A stretch of DNA of 64,000 bases from Sabellastarte sp. h YS-2021 (Eukaryota; Annelida; Polychaeta; Sabellida; Sabellidae): contig OZ024933.1 of assembly GCA_964017235.1 (NCBI GenBank), positions 55,782,255 through 55,846,254 on the forward strand, given 5' to 3'. The notes under the pieces were generated by a model. It did no database searches and had not been told where the DNA came from. It was given only the letters and a program-made list of their open reading frames with translations. A program made the position numbers and the translations under genes. Shown here one piece after another: positions 20,227 through 30,110 of this stretch; the stretch's first letter is position 1, and the number at the start of each line of letters is the position of its first letter.

Positions 20227-22114
20227 CTAGGGAGACTTCAGCCAAAAGGCATGAAGGTTTAGACTCCTTAGATTTTGATGAAACACCTCGAGATGAGGTT
20301 GCTTTAAGAGATTTTCTTTTAGAGGAAGAGCGATTGGTTTTCTTATTGACAATGCCAATAGATCCTGAAGCCACTCTTTGGTTTCCCAGAGAGGTGCAAC
20401 AAGAAGCATCCTGCAGCTCTGAGAGTTGATTAACTTCTTGACCACAAGTGGACAAAGAGCTGTAGGAGGGAAGGAGTAGAGATGAAGTCCGGACCAATTC
20501 ATCTCCAGGGCATCTACTGCCAGAGCCTTGGGATCTGGCACTGGAGAAACATACTGGGGAAGCTTGTGATTGAATCTTGTTGCAAAGAGATCTATTTGAG
20601 GTTGGAAGTCTATTTGTGACAGCCACCTGAAGATCTTGGGATTGAGAGACCACTCTGTATGAAGGGTCTGTTGAGACCTGGAGAGTTGGTCTGCTACAAG
20701 ATTCATGACCCCTGGAACATGTCTTGCTGTAAGAACAACCTTGTTCTTGCGACAGAAGGCAAACAGGTGCCAAGTCAGGGCAAACATGTCCCAGGAGCGA
20801 GTGCCTCCTAGTTTGTTTATGTAAGCACAGACAGTTGTGTTGTCTGAGGCTACCTGAATAATCCTTTGATGAAGGGATAACTGAGGGACAAAGGTCTTGA
20901 GAGCCAGGAGCACAGCCTTGAGCTCCAGAACATTGATATGCAGTTTGGACTGCTGAGTCGACCAATGGCCTTGGGCAATCATGTGAGCACAATGAGCTCC
21001 CCAACCCTGAGCTGAGGCATCCGTGTAAATGGATGTTACATACTTGGGTGGGTGCAGTGGAGCTTGCGCCATGACATTGTTCCTCAGTAACCACCACCTT
21101 AGATGAACCTTCACTGAAGGGTCCAAGGTGAATGGAGAATCCAGGGCACCTTTTAGGTGGCAATTGTAATTTCTCCTTAGATGAAATTGAAGGTGTCGCA
21201 TATGAAGGTGACCCTGAGGTACTAACTTCTCTGTGAAAGCTAGTAGACCCAAAAGGTGCATAACCTGGCATGGAGTAGTATGGGAGTTGAAAAGCAGAGG
21301 ATGAATAGCCTCCTGAATGGACAGGAACCTGGCCTCTGTTGGAAAACAAACCCCCTTGGACAGATCGAAGACCTGGCCCAGGAAGGTGAAAACTTGCTTT
21401 GGAAGCAAATCTGACTTCTCCCTGTTTACAATCCACCCCAGCTTGTGAGTCAACTCCAACAAAGTTAGAGTTGCAGACTGAGCCTCCTGACAACTGTTGG
21501 CTTTGATAAGCCAATCATCTGGGTACATGTGAACTGAGATGCCCAACCTCAAGGCCATCCTTTTCGCTTCCTGAACTAAGGTAGTGAATTCCCTGGGAGC
21601 TGTGGCTAGGCCAAAAGGCATAACCACAAACTGGTACATTTTGCTCCAAGACTTGAAATCTGAGCAGTCTGTGAACCGTAGGAGCCATGGGAACGTGGAA
21701 GTATGCATCCTTGAGGTCCAGAGAAGTTGTCCACTGGCCAACTTGAAGGGAGTTTCTGATGGCCTGAGTAGTTTCCATCCTGAAAGTGGGGAAGTCCAGA
21801 TAAAGATTTAAATAACTCAAATCTATTACTGGCCTCCATCCTCCAGTCTTCTTTGCCACCAGGAAAAGTCTGCTGTAGAAAGCCAGGGATGAAGAATCCC
21901 TGACCTCCTGGATTGCTCCTTTGAGCAGCATATCTACAACAGCTTGGCAAAGAACTAAATTCTTCTCTGGGGAAGAATACTGGCTGTTTATCAAAGGAAC
22001 CCTGGATAAAGGAATTGGAACTGAACCTATTGGAAGCTGAAGTCCAAATTCCAGGGTCTTGATAACAGAAGGATGGACCCCTAGAACCTTCCAATTGAGA
22101 TGGAAATAACCCAG
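20227..22114 (-). pseudogene. DIRS reverse transcriptase / RNase H / methyltransferase-like polyprotein, broken
   Basis: The minus-strand frame continues from the gag-like stop at 22117-22115 and holds the RT fingers (LFLVAKKTGGWRPVIDL) and palm motif SLDLKDAYFH (about 21724-21695). A frameshift near 21660 then moves to a second frame with FVVMPFGLATAPREFT, the catalytic box YPDD (21525-21514) and FTFLGQVFD. RNase H follows with Asp in IYTDASAQGWG (near 21021), Glu in NVLELKA, Asp in VASDNTT and the HVPGVMN...ADQLSR block. The C-terminal region with IDLFATRFNHKLPQY (near 20592), DPKALAVDAL and FPP resembles the adenine-methyltransferase-like domain known in DIRS elements. A second, different frame over 21514-20201 is a shadow. 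Confidence 0.92.
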
Positions 22115-23803
22115 TCAACCTCCCACTGGCAAAGTGGTGGGGTCTGGAGGTCTGAGTGGAACCTTGGAGAGTTCCAAGATAACTCTTACCTCCTGTAGGA
22201 CATCATTGTTGAGATTGAGGTTCGGCTTTTTGCCCCTACCCCTGGAAGACTTTCCACCATGTGGTTTCCTGGAACCTCGAAAGGAACCAGAACCAGAAGT
22301 AGAACCCTTCTGAAATTTCCTATCTTGAGAATCCCTATCTTGGGATTGTTGTCTTTTGAAAGACTTGCCCCTGGATGCAGAAGCAGAAAGTTGTTTGGAC
22401 ACTCCCTTAGTCAGGACAGACTGGAACTGTTCCTGCTTATACTCTTTAGTGTGAGAAGACAGAGCCTTCAAGGCAAATTCACCAAAGAGGGAGGGACCAT
22501 AGATAGGATGAGACCTAAGCTCCCTAACAATATGATCTGGCACATGTTTAGGGACTGTGGAAAGAAAGGAATCCCTCCTTGCCAAGGTCAAAGTAGAGAT
22601 AGAATGGGTGATGGAAGCCAACAAATCAATTAAGTGAAACTTCACCTGATTGATCAGCAAAGAATTGACGTCCAAGGCCTGCTGAATGTCCAGAGAAAGG
22701 TTAGACTCACTTTGGTCAACCAACTTCACTAAGTTGGTATGATTGACCACTAAAGCCTCTCGATAGAAGTCCAGGGAATTCAGAATCATTAAGTCTGACC
22801 TGAGACTCTTCTCAAGGGCATGAGCTGTACTTCTGGACAAGTAAATCTCCTTTTTGGGAGATGGCAAACCTGACCCCTGATCCGGATCTTTCAAAAGATC
22901 AGTCCAAACGTCAGAAGCCATGGGTTTGTACCTGGCAAAACTGAGCTTAGAGGGTTTGTTAGGGAAAATTCCCAACTTCCTCAACTTAGTTTGGGAAGCT
23001 CCCACATTAGAAGAGCGTGAATGCAAATCAGATAGATAAGCATCAGCCATCTTGAAGGAACTCCTGAGTCTAGAACTGATGGCGAGGATTTTGATTGGTC
23101 GGGGTAGAGATCCGAGCAATCCTCGGGATCGTGATTCTGAACCGAAGGCCTGGAGATCTTATCTGATAAGACCTCAAAGACAGAGTCTAAGGCCTCCCTG
23201 TAGTCCCTATTGACCGACTGGACATGGGATGTTTGGCATTGAATCTACGACCTGCAGCTCAGCCTCAAGATTAACCTGAGACTGAGTCTGAAGTGAGTCC
23301 TGAGAATCATTTAAAGTCGCACCCAAAGGTTGTGACAGATCCTGACTAGCCATTGGCTGTTGAGTAACAGCAGGGTTGGCAATACCCTGAACCCTATCTA
23401 ACATGGAAGACATGAAAGATGAGAAAGTGTTGAAGAAATCAGCCTGAGGCTGATAAGGGGGCCTGTAAAAAGATTGGTCATAAACAGGGTAGCCTGCCGG
23501 CACCGGGGCAGCCTGAATGGGCTGAGCTGAGGGAACAAAGTTACCCACAGAACCCGGTTGCTGGGAAATGGGTCTACCCAAAGAATTCGAAGAATTCACA
23601 GACCAAGAAGACATTACACAGGATTGAGGGGGTAAAGGCACACCAGTCACTGGACGTGACTCCACCGGTGGGGATTGAGTAACCCCCAAAAGCCAACTAG
23701 TGCATGCTTCTAAAGAAGTCATACAAGGCAATAAACCCGAAGGCAAGGTGGAGAAACACGACCCAGAAGAAACTGAAGTACCGGTAGTAAGGGGAGGATC
23801 CAT
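22115..23803 (-). pseudogene. DIRS gag-like structural protein, broken
   Basis: I chose the ATG at 23803 because upstream codons are low-complexity. The N-terminal third is rich in Pro, Gln and Ser. The frame moves once near 23230 (segment REALDSVFEVLSDK) and back near 23075 (SSFKMADAYLSDLH), two compensating frameshifts. The middle part (LSRSTAHALEKSLRSDL to VRELRSHPIYGPSLFG) has the look of DIRS ORF1 proteins. The C-terminus has a basic patch (KPHGGKSSRGRGKKPN). It ends PVGG followed by TGA, in frame with the RT segment. In related elements an arginine-like codon stands here, so the stop may be a CGA to TGA change; that is inference. Confidence 0.8.
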
Positions 23804-24402
23804 AAGGAACCGAGTGTGGTAGGTAGTTGTGAAAAAACAAAAATATTTGAATTTTGTGACACTTGTGAAAAAGTATTGCTTTGAAAAGAAAGTACACAAT
23901 ATAAACATAATATTAAAGCAAAAGGATAAGGAAATGTGCTGTACTCACTGAAAGAATGACTATTCTTCAGAAAGTTCACGGTTAACCTCCATTTTGGATG
24001 TGACATCACAGTCACGTGATCTGGTGAAGTTTTCGTACAACAACTAAGTTAATGTGAAAATTGCGGTGATTTGAAGAATTTCGAAGAATGAATGAAGGAA
24101 TACCCTGAATAGGTGAAAATAAACATTTAGAACTAAAAATCTAATGCAAAACACCAAGGAAATGCTTATTTCCGAAGGGAAACCTACATCCGCACCACGT
24201 GACCACATGAGCTAAGTTACGAAAAAGCAAGTAATATTGCAAAGAAATAAGCAATACAAACACCAGAAATCGATTAAATCAAATAAAAATGAAGGAAAAG
24301 TGATAAAAAACAGCATAACCATACTTACAGAGCACCACAACACCTAGCAGGTTTTAAAAATTTGAGCAGCAAAAATGCTGAGTTGAGAGTTCAACCGCCA
24401 CA
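23804..24402. other. DIRS 5' leader between right terminal repeat and gag
   Basis: AT-rich, non-coding on the minus strand except for low-complexity frames. It presumably holds the element's promoter; no TATA box could be singled out. Confidence 0.4.
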
Positions 24403-24614
24403 AAAAGAAATGAACTACTTTTGCATTAATGTGCATGGCAGAGTGAACTAGGTCACCAGGGGTCAACGGGTAGCAGGTATATAGGTTTAAAGAGGGTTTC
24501 CCCTCATATTTTAAATTCTATGTACGGTGTACTTGGCGGTCACCGAATGCCAAGCAAAGCTTACCCAAGTGTTTTCATATGGTATAGTATATTTACATTT
24601 TTATGAAATAAAAA
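24403..24614. repeat. DIRS right inverted terminal repeat
   Basis: It runs from AATGAACTAC-like sequence through GGTCACCAGGGGTCAACGGG and CCATATGAAAAC (inverted) to the end TTATGAAATAAAA. It matches the left repeat inverted, with about seven differences counted by eye. The outermost 38 bases are specific to this end and appear inverted in the internal complementary region. Confidence 0.93.
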
Positions 24615-25234
24615 CTAAATGTCAGACCCAATGTTACAATGAACATCTTAAAGGGATGTGAACGTCTCTACTGTAACTTATATCCACCAATCATCTTAGC
24701 TAAGTTGTTAATTTAGGCTAAATATATTGCCATCTGCCACAAATTTTACAGGCTAAATATAGTATCATCTGCTACTGTGGCCAAGTGGGTAACACACTCA
24801 TCTAGGAACACAGAGGACATAAGTTTCATCCAAGGTACACATACATAGTGGCTCAGCTGTGATCACTTAGAATTTTAGTCCGCAGTAATTGGGTCCTGTC
24901 TACAGTGGCAGGCAAAAGAGAGCCGTAAGCTTCTCTTACATGCCATCGTACGTGCACACACACGTCAGTGTGCTGCAAATATTGCTTAAAAATATGAACG
25001 TTGCCTGGTAGTAGGGTAGCAGAGATTTGAACATGTAAACAAGGTGTATTCTGCCAACAACAGTGTCACAACTTGGAGATCAAAGAACAGACTGCTACTA
25101 GCCACAGGTCGTACAGTGGGATTGTATACATGCAAGGTACATGTGGGTGTATCTTACAGGATGTGCAAACAATGTAAGTAAATGAGGAGAACCTACAACA
25201 CTTGCATGGAGAATGCACATGACCGAGTCTCTCA
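24615..25234. other. Non-coding stretch after the DIRS element
   Basis: It holds one tRNA-like repeat (listed separately) and no recognisable gene. Confidence 0.4.
24765..24905 (+). mobile_element. tRNA-like repeat, possible SINE of another family
   Basis: CTACTGTGGCCAAGTGGGTAAC resembles a polymerase III A box, and AAGTTTCATCC a degenerate B box 35 bases on. The body does not match family 1. A degraded copy. Confidence 0.4.
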
Positions 25235-25248
25235 TAAGTTTCCCTTGA

Positions 25249-25484
25249 TTTATTTATTTATTTGGGGTTTTACGTCGCTTTCAACACTGTACAGGTCATA
25301 TCACGATGGGTAGTTGGAAGGGCAGAGGAAACCAGTACATACAGTTTGTTAGGGTTCTGTACTGTAAACTGCCGACCAACGGCAAGCAACTACCAGCTTT
25401 CCCACTTCAGGCCGTGACAGGGATCGAAACCCGGCTTCAGAGGTGGGAGGCGAGAGTGTTACCACTCTGCCACCGTGGCCCCTC
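25249..25484 (-). mobile_element. tRNA-derived SINE, family 1, full length with target-site duplication
   Basis: Complete head, body and AAATA tail on the minus strand. Flanked by TAAGTTTCCCTTGA (25235-25248) and TAAGTTTCTCTTGA (25485-25498), a 14-bp duplication with one change. Confidence 0.93.
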
Positions 25485-25669
25485 TAAGTTTCTCTTGAGG
25501 CATGGATGCACTTGTACCTGTACTGCGTGCAGAAAATAATGTGTATGCCAATTTTCATTGTGGGGGCTCTGCAACCTTGAAATTCTATTATAAAATTGCA
25601 AGTGTACCTTAAAGGTCGCTTGCAAATTAGCGTATGTGCACGTATGATGGGATGTAAGAGAAGCTTTAG

Positions 25670-25900
25670 TTTATTTTTTGGGGGGTTTACGTCGCTTTCA
25701 ACACTGTATAGGTCATATCACGACGGGTAGTTAGAAGGGCAGAGGAAACCAGTACATACAGTTCGTTAGGGTTCTGTACTGTAAACTGCCAACCAACGGT
25801 AAGCAACTACAAGCTTTCCCACTTCAGGCCGTGCCGGGAATCGAACCCCAGCCTAAGAGGTGGGAGGCGAGAGTATTACCACTCTGCCACCGTGGCCCCC
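25670..25900 (-). mobile_element. tRNA-derived SINE, family 1, full length with target-site duplication
   Basis: Complete copy on the minus strand with head GGGGCCACGGTGGCAGAGTGG. Flanked by AAGAGAAGCTTTAG (25656-25669) and AAGAGAGGCTTTAG (25901-25914). Very similar to the copy 190 bases upstream. Confidence 0.93.
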
Positions 25901-26222
25901 AAGAGAGGCTTTAGGGAGTGTGATAAGCGGTCATTTATGAGCCTCTGTCTGTCATTTACGGGAAATGTCAGTTACCAGAGAGCTTGGACAGTACTTGTGC
26001 AATTGGAAGGACTTTGAGTCCTGTAGTGCAAGGACATATTGTGCTGAGTACAAATAAATTATATGTTACAAATATATATGTACACTATAGACACAAGTAA
26101 TTTGGAAAAGGTAAACATTCAACCTCCTACAATGCGATGATATTAATGCAAAGGATACTAAATTCAGTGAGATTTTTTTCCACGGTAAAGAACAGAAAAT
26201 AGAACTTTTTTTATTATCGGAG

Positions 26223-26458
26223 TGGGGCCACGGTGGCAGAGTGGTAACACTCTCGCCTCCCACCTCTGAGGCCGGGGTTCGGTTCCCAGCACAGCCTCAA
26301 GTGGGAAAGCTGGTAGTTGCTTTCTGTTGGTCAGCACTTTACAGTACATAACCCTGATGAACTGTATGTACTGGTTTCCTCTGCCCTTCAAACTACTCGT
26401 CGTGATATGACCTGTACAGTGTTGAAAGCGATGTAATACCCCAAATAAATAAATAAAC
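26223..26458 (+). mobile_element. tRNA-derived SINE, family 1, full length with target-site duplication
   Basis: Best-preserved plus-strand copy. It has A box GGTGGCAGAGTGG, B box GGGGTTCGGTTCCC, the body with GGTTTCCTCTGCCC, and the tail AAATAAATAAATAAA. ATTATCGGAG flanks it at 26213-26222 and 26459-26468. Confidence 0.93.
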
Positions 26459-26468
26459 ATTATCGGAG

Positions 26469-27207
26469 CATGCAAATATTCATTAGGAGAAAACAAATAC
26501 TTTTAGAATAAAGCAGATAATATTTTGCCCTGTGCCATTGGACTTATATGTCACTTTTGTAAATAAGAAGTTAAACAGCATTGGTTTAAACAAAGGTAAA
26601 AAAATATAATATTTCAAAATCATTATGTTACTGCAAAAGAAAGTTAATAATAATAATAATTGTGTACATGAGTTAAGCAACATACTAACTATACGAAAAA
26701 GAAACTGTCTTCAGTGAAGCTTTTTCTATACTTTGGTAGAATTCTCATTCTTTATTCTACAACATGTCAACTCAAAAAAAGAAAACAGAAAAAAATGAAG
26801 AACAGTGAAGAGAGGTTTGACATTTGTTGGCCAAAAACTTGTGGTATTGCGATGTAAGTTACACTGGTTATTAATGTGTTTACACGACCCCCCCCCCCCC
26901 CCCTGTACTGCAAAAGAAATGTATTCAGTGGTATTAGTTTTGATTTATCGCAGAAACAGAATCTGCAGGCTAAAAATGGAAGTTGGAATGTTTTTTTCTG
27001 TTTTAACTTTGATATTTGATCTTATGGTTGAACTTTCTTATGTTTAAATGGTCTTACCTTGTGTGTGTTGTCACATGTGCTGGCTCACTAAAGAATTTTG
27101 TTTTTGAATGTTAATGCAATAAAACTTTATGAGGTGGCCGGTCAATTCAGCATTTGCCAGGATTCAAACCTAATCAGCAAGCTCTTCTATGTTGGACCGG
27201 GGTACGG
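26469..27207. other. Non-coding stretch with a C16 tract
   Basis: A run of 16 C at 26888-26903. The rest is AT-rich and without recognisable gene. Confidence 0.5.
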
Positions 27208-27290
27208 AAAAAAGCCCATTTTCCTGATGGGCTTTTTTGCTGATGGGATTCACTCGATGGGCATTTTTCCTGATGGGCTTTTTTTCAGGG
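27208..27290 (+). repeat. Sub-terminal array of CTGATGGGC motifs (left array)
   Basis: CTGATGGG(C/A) occurs near 27224, 27240 and 27270 with a variant TCGATGGGC near 27254, a period of about 15 bases. Before them AAAAAAGCCCAT (27208-27219) pairs perfectly with ATGGGCTTTTTT (27227-27238) over a 7-base loop. The array is the inverted counterpart of 29980-30110. Confidence 0.75.
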
Positions 27291-28289
27291 ATTCGTTGGA
27301 CCATGTCTCAAATGAGGCCTCAGACAGCCCCTTGCTGTTGTGGTTTAATTCTGAAGTTAAATTTGATGGAAGGACTTTTCTACCATCTGTGGCCAATGTG
27401 TAATCAGCAAATTTATCATCTTACAAGGTCATATAACGATCAAATTCAGTGCATTTCAACCAGACAGTAAAATAACATTTGTGGGCATTTTATTTACATA
27501 TTAGTAAACAATACTGATTATCATCTCTGGGTCACTACTTATTATCTCTTGCTCACAAAAAGATCATGAGATTACCTGAGCTGAAGATTTCATGCTCACG
27601 GCATCGTCAAGTTTTTTCTTCGCCATTGAGGGTCCCCAATCTCCCTTGAGTTTTTCCTTAAGATCATATACATAATTATATTCGATTACTCCTGCAATGT
27701 CTCTGCTGTAATACCACAATACATCATGTTCTCTGTTCTTTTCTTATTGCTGCCAATCAATACCCCACTGTTATTTGTTTACTCTTGAGTCCTCAAATCC
27801 AACCTTCTCGATATCATTTAGAGTCATTTGTTGTTATTTGTTCAATAGACACACGATCTTTGATCTGCAGATATTCATTTCTTTGTCCAACTCTTCCTTT
27901 ATTCACAAGGGGGTTTTAACTAACCTTTTGGTGCCATTTCTGATTTAACACACCATCACAATGAATTTTAACATGTGCAACTCCCAGTAATAGCAATGAC
28001 TTATTAATTCCCCAGATATTGACAGTTACCCTAAACAATTACACTGTTAACAAATTTCTCTTGCTCCTTACAATAGTAACATAATTTACCTTATTTTTTA
28101 ATTAGACTTGTAAATTATGGTCCAAACAGATTAACGTATAGTCTTCTGTTATTTTGTCTGAAACATCTTTATGTAAAACTTGTTAAGATGTTAATTAGAT
28201 TTACATTAATTTTTATGAGTAAAAAAGGTGTGTATTTAAAAACCAACAAATTAATAAAATTCTAAATGTATTGAAGCTATATTTACTTC
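27291..28289. other. Non-coding stretch
   Basis: AT-rich, with no gene recognised. It lies inside the possible element bounded by the two CTGATGGGC arrays. Confidence 0.4.
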
Positions 28290-29145
28290 CGCCAAGGAGG
28301 TTATGTTTTCACCTGGGACCGTCTGTCCGTCTGTTTGTTTGTCTGTGAACAAGATAACTCAAAAACTTATGGACGGATTTTGATGAAATTTTCAGGGTAT
28401 GTCCGAAAAGGTAAAAGGAAGAAATGATTAAATGTTGGGAGTGATCCGGATCACTATCTGGATCTTCTGGATCCATAACATGTATTTTTTACAGACAGAT
28501 AACTAAAAAAATTATGGATGCATTTTGATAAAATTTTCAGGAAATGTCCTAAATGGGACGAGGAACAAGTGATAATATTTGGGGAGTGATATGGATCACT
28601 GACTGGATCATCTGGATCCAGGCTGCCACATGTGTTTGTGAACAAGATAACTCAAAAACTTATCAGGTTATGTCTGAAAAGGTAAAAGGATGAAATGATT
28701 GAATTTTGGAAGCGATCTGGATCACTATATGGATCTTCTGGATCCTTGAAATGTAATAGTTAAATACATATACCTCAAAAAGTTATGGATGGATTTTGAT
28801 GACATTTTCAGAAAATGGCCTAAATTGGACAAGAAACAAGTGATTAGATTTTGGGAGTGATCTGGATCACTGTCTGGATCATCTGGATCCATGAAATGTA
28901 ATTTTTAAAGACAAATAGCTCAAAAAGTTATGGATGGATTTTGATGAAATTTTCAGGAAATGTCCTAAATGGGAAAAGGAACAAGTGATTACATTTTGGG
29001 AGTGATCTGGATCACTGTCTGGATCATCTGGATCCAGGCTTTTTTAAAAGGAAGTTATAGCCAGATAATTTTAGGGTGGATTTTGATGATAGTCCACAAA
29101 TTGAGCTCCCTTGGCGGAGGTCTGAGCTCTCTGAGTGCTCTTGTT
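28290..29145 (+). repeat. Family W array, five ~145-bp units
   Basis: It begins CTTCCGCCAAGGAGGTTATG followed by a GTCTGTCCGTCTGTTTGTTTG stretch and ends CTTGGCGGAGGTCTGAGC and GAGTGCTCTTGTT. In between, a unit with TGGATGGATTTTGATGAAATT, TTTTCAGGAAATG and GATCTGGATCACTGTCTGG repeats. The GAT(C)NGGATCAC words start at 28443, 28588, 28714, 28859 and 29004. I recall similar sequence as an abundant repeat in many aquatic animals, but could not check. No frame is kept across units. Confidence 0.85.
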
Positions 29146-29979
29146 AACTATGATTTGGTCTTCGGCAAATCTAAAGGCAAATTAAAGATCACACAAAGGT
29201 CAGAAATAAGGACATAGCTCCTCCTTGATTGGGATATATTTTTTCGTTTATTTTCCTCATTTACATATATATTGTTTCAATTTATTCGTTCAAAATAAAT
29301 GGTTTGAAGTATAATATGCATTCAAGTTTTAAAAACACTTTTAACTGAAAACAAAACTGAAACAATGAAACAAAAACTCGAATGCAACAACAAGTAATTA
29401 TTTCAGTTTTGCCTCTTATTTCTATAGAATCAAACTATCTGGTATATGCAACACATCTCACAGCATGAGTATTCCCCAGGGACCCCTGTAGAATTACTCG
29501 ACTTTAGCCTACATAATCTGACCTGATCGTCCAACTGCAACTGTTTATATAAAAGTAATGACACAGTTGAAAACAGAATTCCATTTGTAAGAATCACATC
29601 CTTAATAATAAATTGAATGATATACATACATACCTAGTCTATTATTCATTTTCTGTGTACTATTTAAATTCTTATATTCAAATGTCTAACTTAAGATTAA
29701 GCTGATGATATTTGAGGGAACCTGGTGACAGAAATCAATCAGCACTCTCTTTAATGCTTCATAGAGTTTAATAAGATTTGCCACAAGACAATTCCCAAGC
29801 CCTCATACCCCATTTTACTATAGTTTATTACTGTAACATTCAAGTGTCAAAGATATAATTAATAGCAAATTGCCACTGTGTTAGATATATGCACAAAAGG
29901 ATAGATGAAAAACTACTGGGAATTTTACAGTAACTATTGGAGTGCATACATAAGGCATTAGGTTAAGGCATTAGTGAAT
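29146..29979. other. Non-coding stretch
   Basis: AT-rich; no gene recognised. Confidence 0.4.
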
Positions 29980-30110
29980 CTAGGAAGAATGTCTATCAGG
30001 AAGAATGCCCATCAGAACAATACCCATCAGAAACTTTGCCCATCATTCCAATTTTTCAGGGGTGGAATTTTGCCCATCAGTTTTTTACCCATCACTTTTT
30101 TACTTAAACC
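29980..30110 (-). repeat. Sub-terminal array of CTGATGGGC motifs (right array, inverted)
   Basis: GCCCATCAG, ACCCATCAG and variants occur about six times (near 29993, 30008, 30023, 30039, 30072 and 30088), mostly 15-16 bases apart. This is the inverted complement of the left array, and about 65 bases align between the two. Confidence 0.75.

Larger units (their letters stand above)
18415..24614 (-). mobile_element. DIRS-type tyrosine-recombinase retrotransposon, about 6.2 kb, structurally complete but coding-dead
   Basis: The element is bounded by inverted repeats that agree over about 175 bases with roughly 4% differences (my count by eye). An internal complementary region near the left end repeats, inverted, the outermost bases of both ends. 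Between them on the minus strand lie, in order, gag-like, RT/RNase H/methyltransferase-like and tyrosine recombinase segments. This layout is diagnostic of DIRS elements, which lack an integrase and target-site duplications and integrate a circular copy by recombinase. The coding part is more GC-rich than the flanks. Several frameshifts and stops show that it is inactive. Confidence 0.95.

Noticed and set aside
20201..21514. 437-codon minus-strand frame, Ser/Gln-rich
   Set aside because: It lies in another frame over the RT/RNase H segment, has no domain and shows the Ser/Cys-rich look of a shadow frame.
21606..22118. 170-codon minus-strand frame
   Set aside because: Overlaps the RT fingers region, which is read in the neighbouring frame with clear RT motifs.
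26223..26300. tRNA gene candidates at SINE heads (A and B boxes)
   Set aside because: The boxes belong to repeated SINE heads with no foldable anticodon arm or acceptor stem; none is a likely functional tRNA.
28290..29145. CRISPR-like array
   Set aside because: Units are directly joined, diverged and have no spacers; the context is an animal genome.
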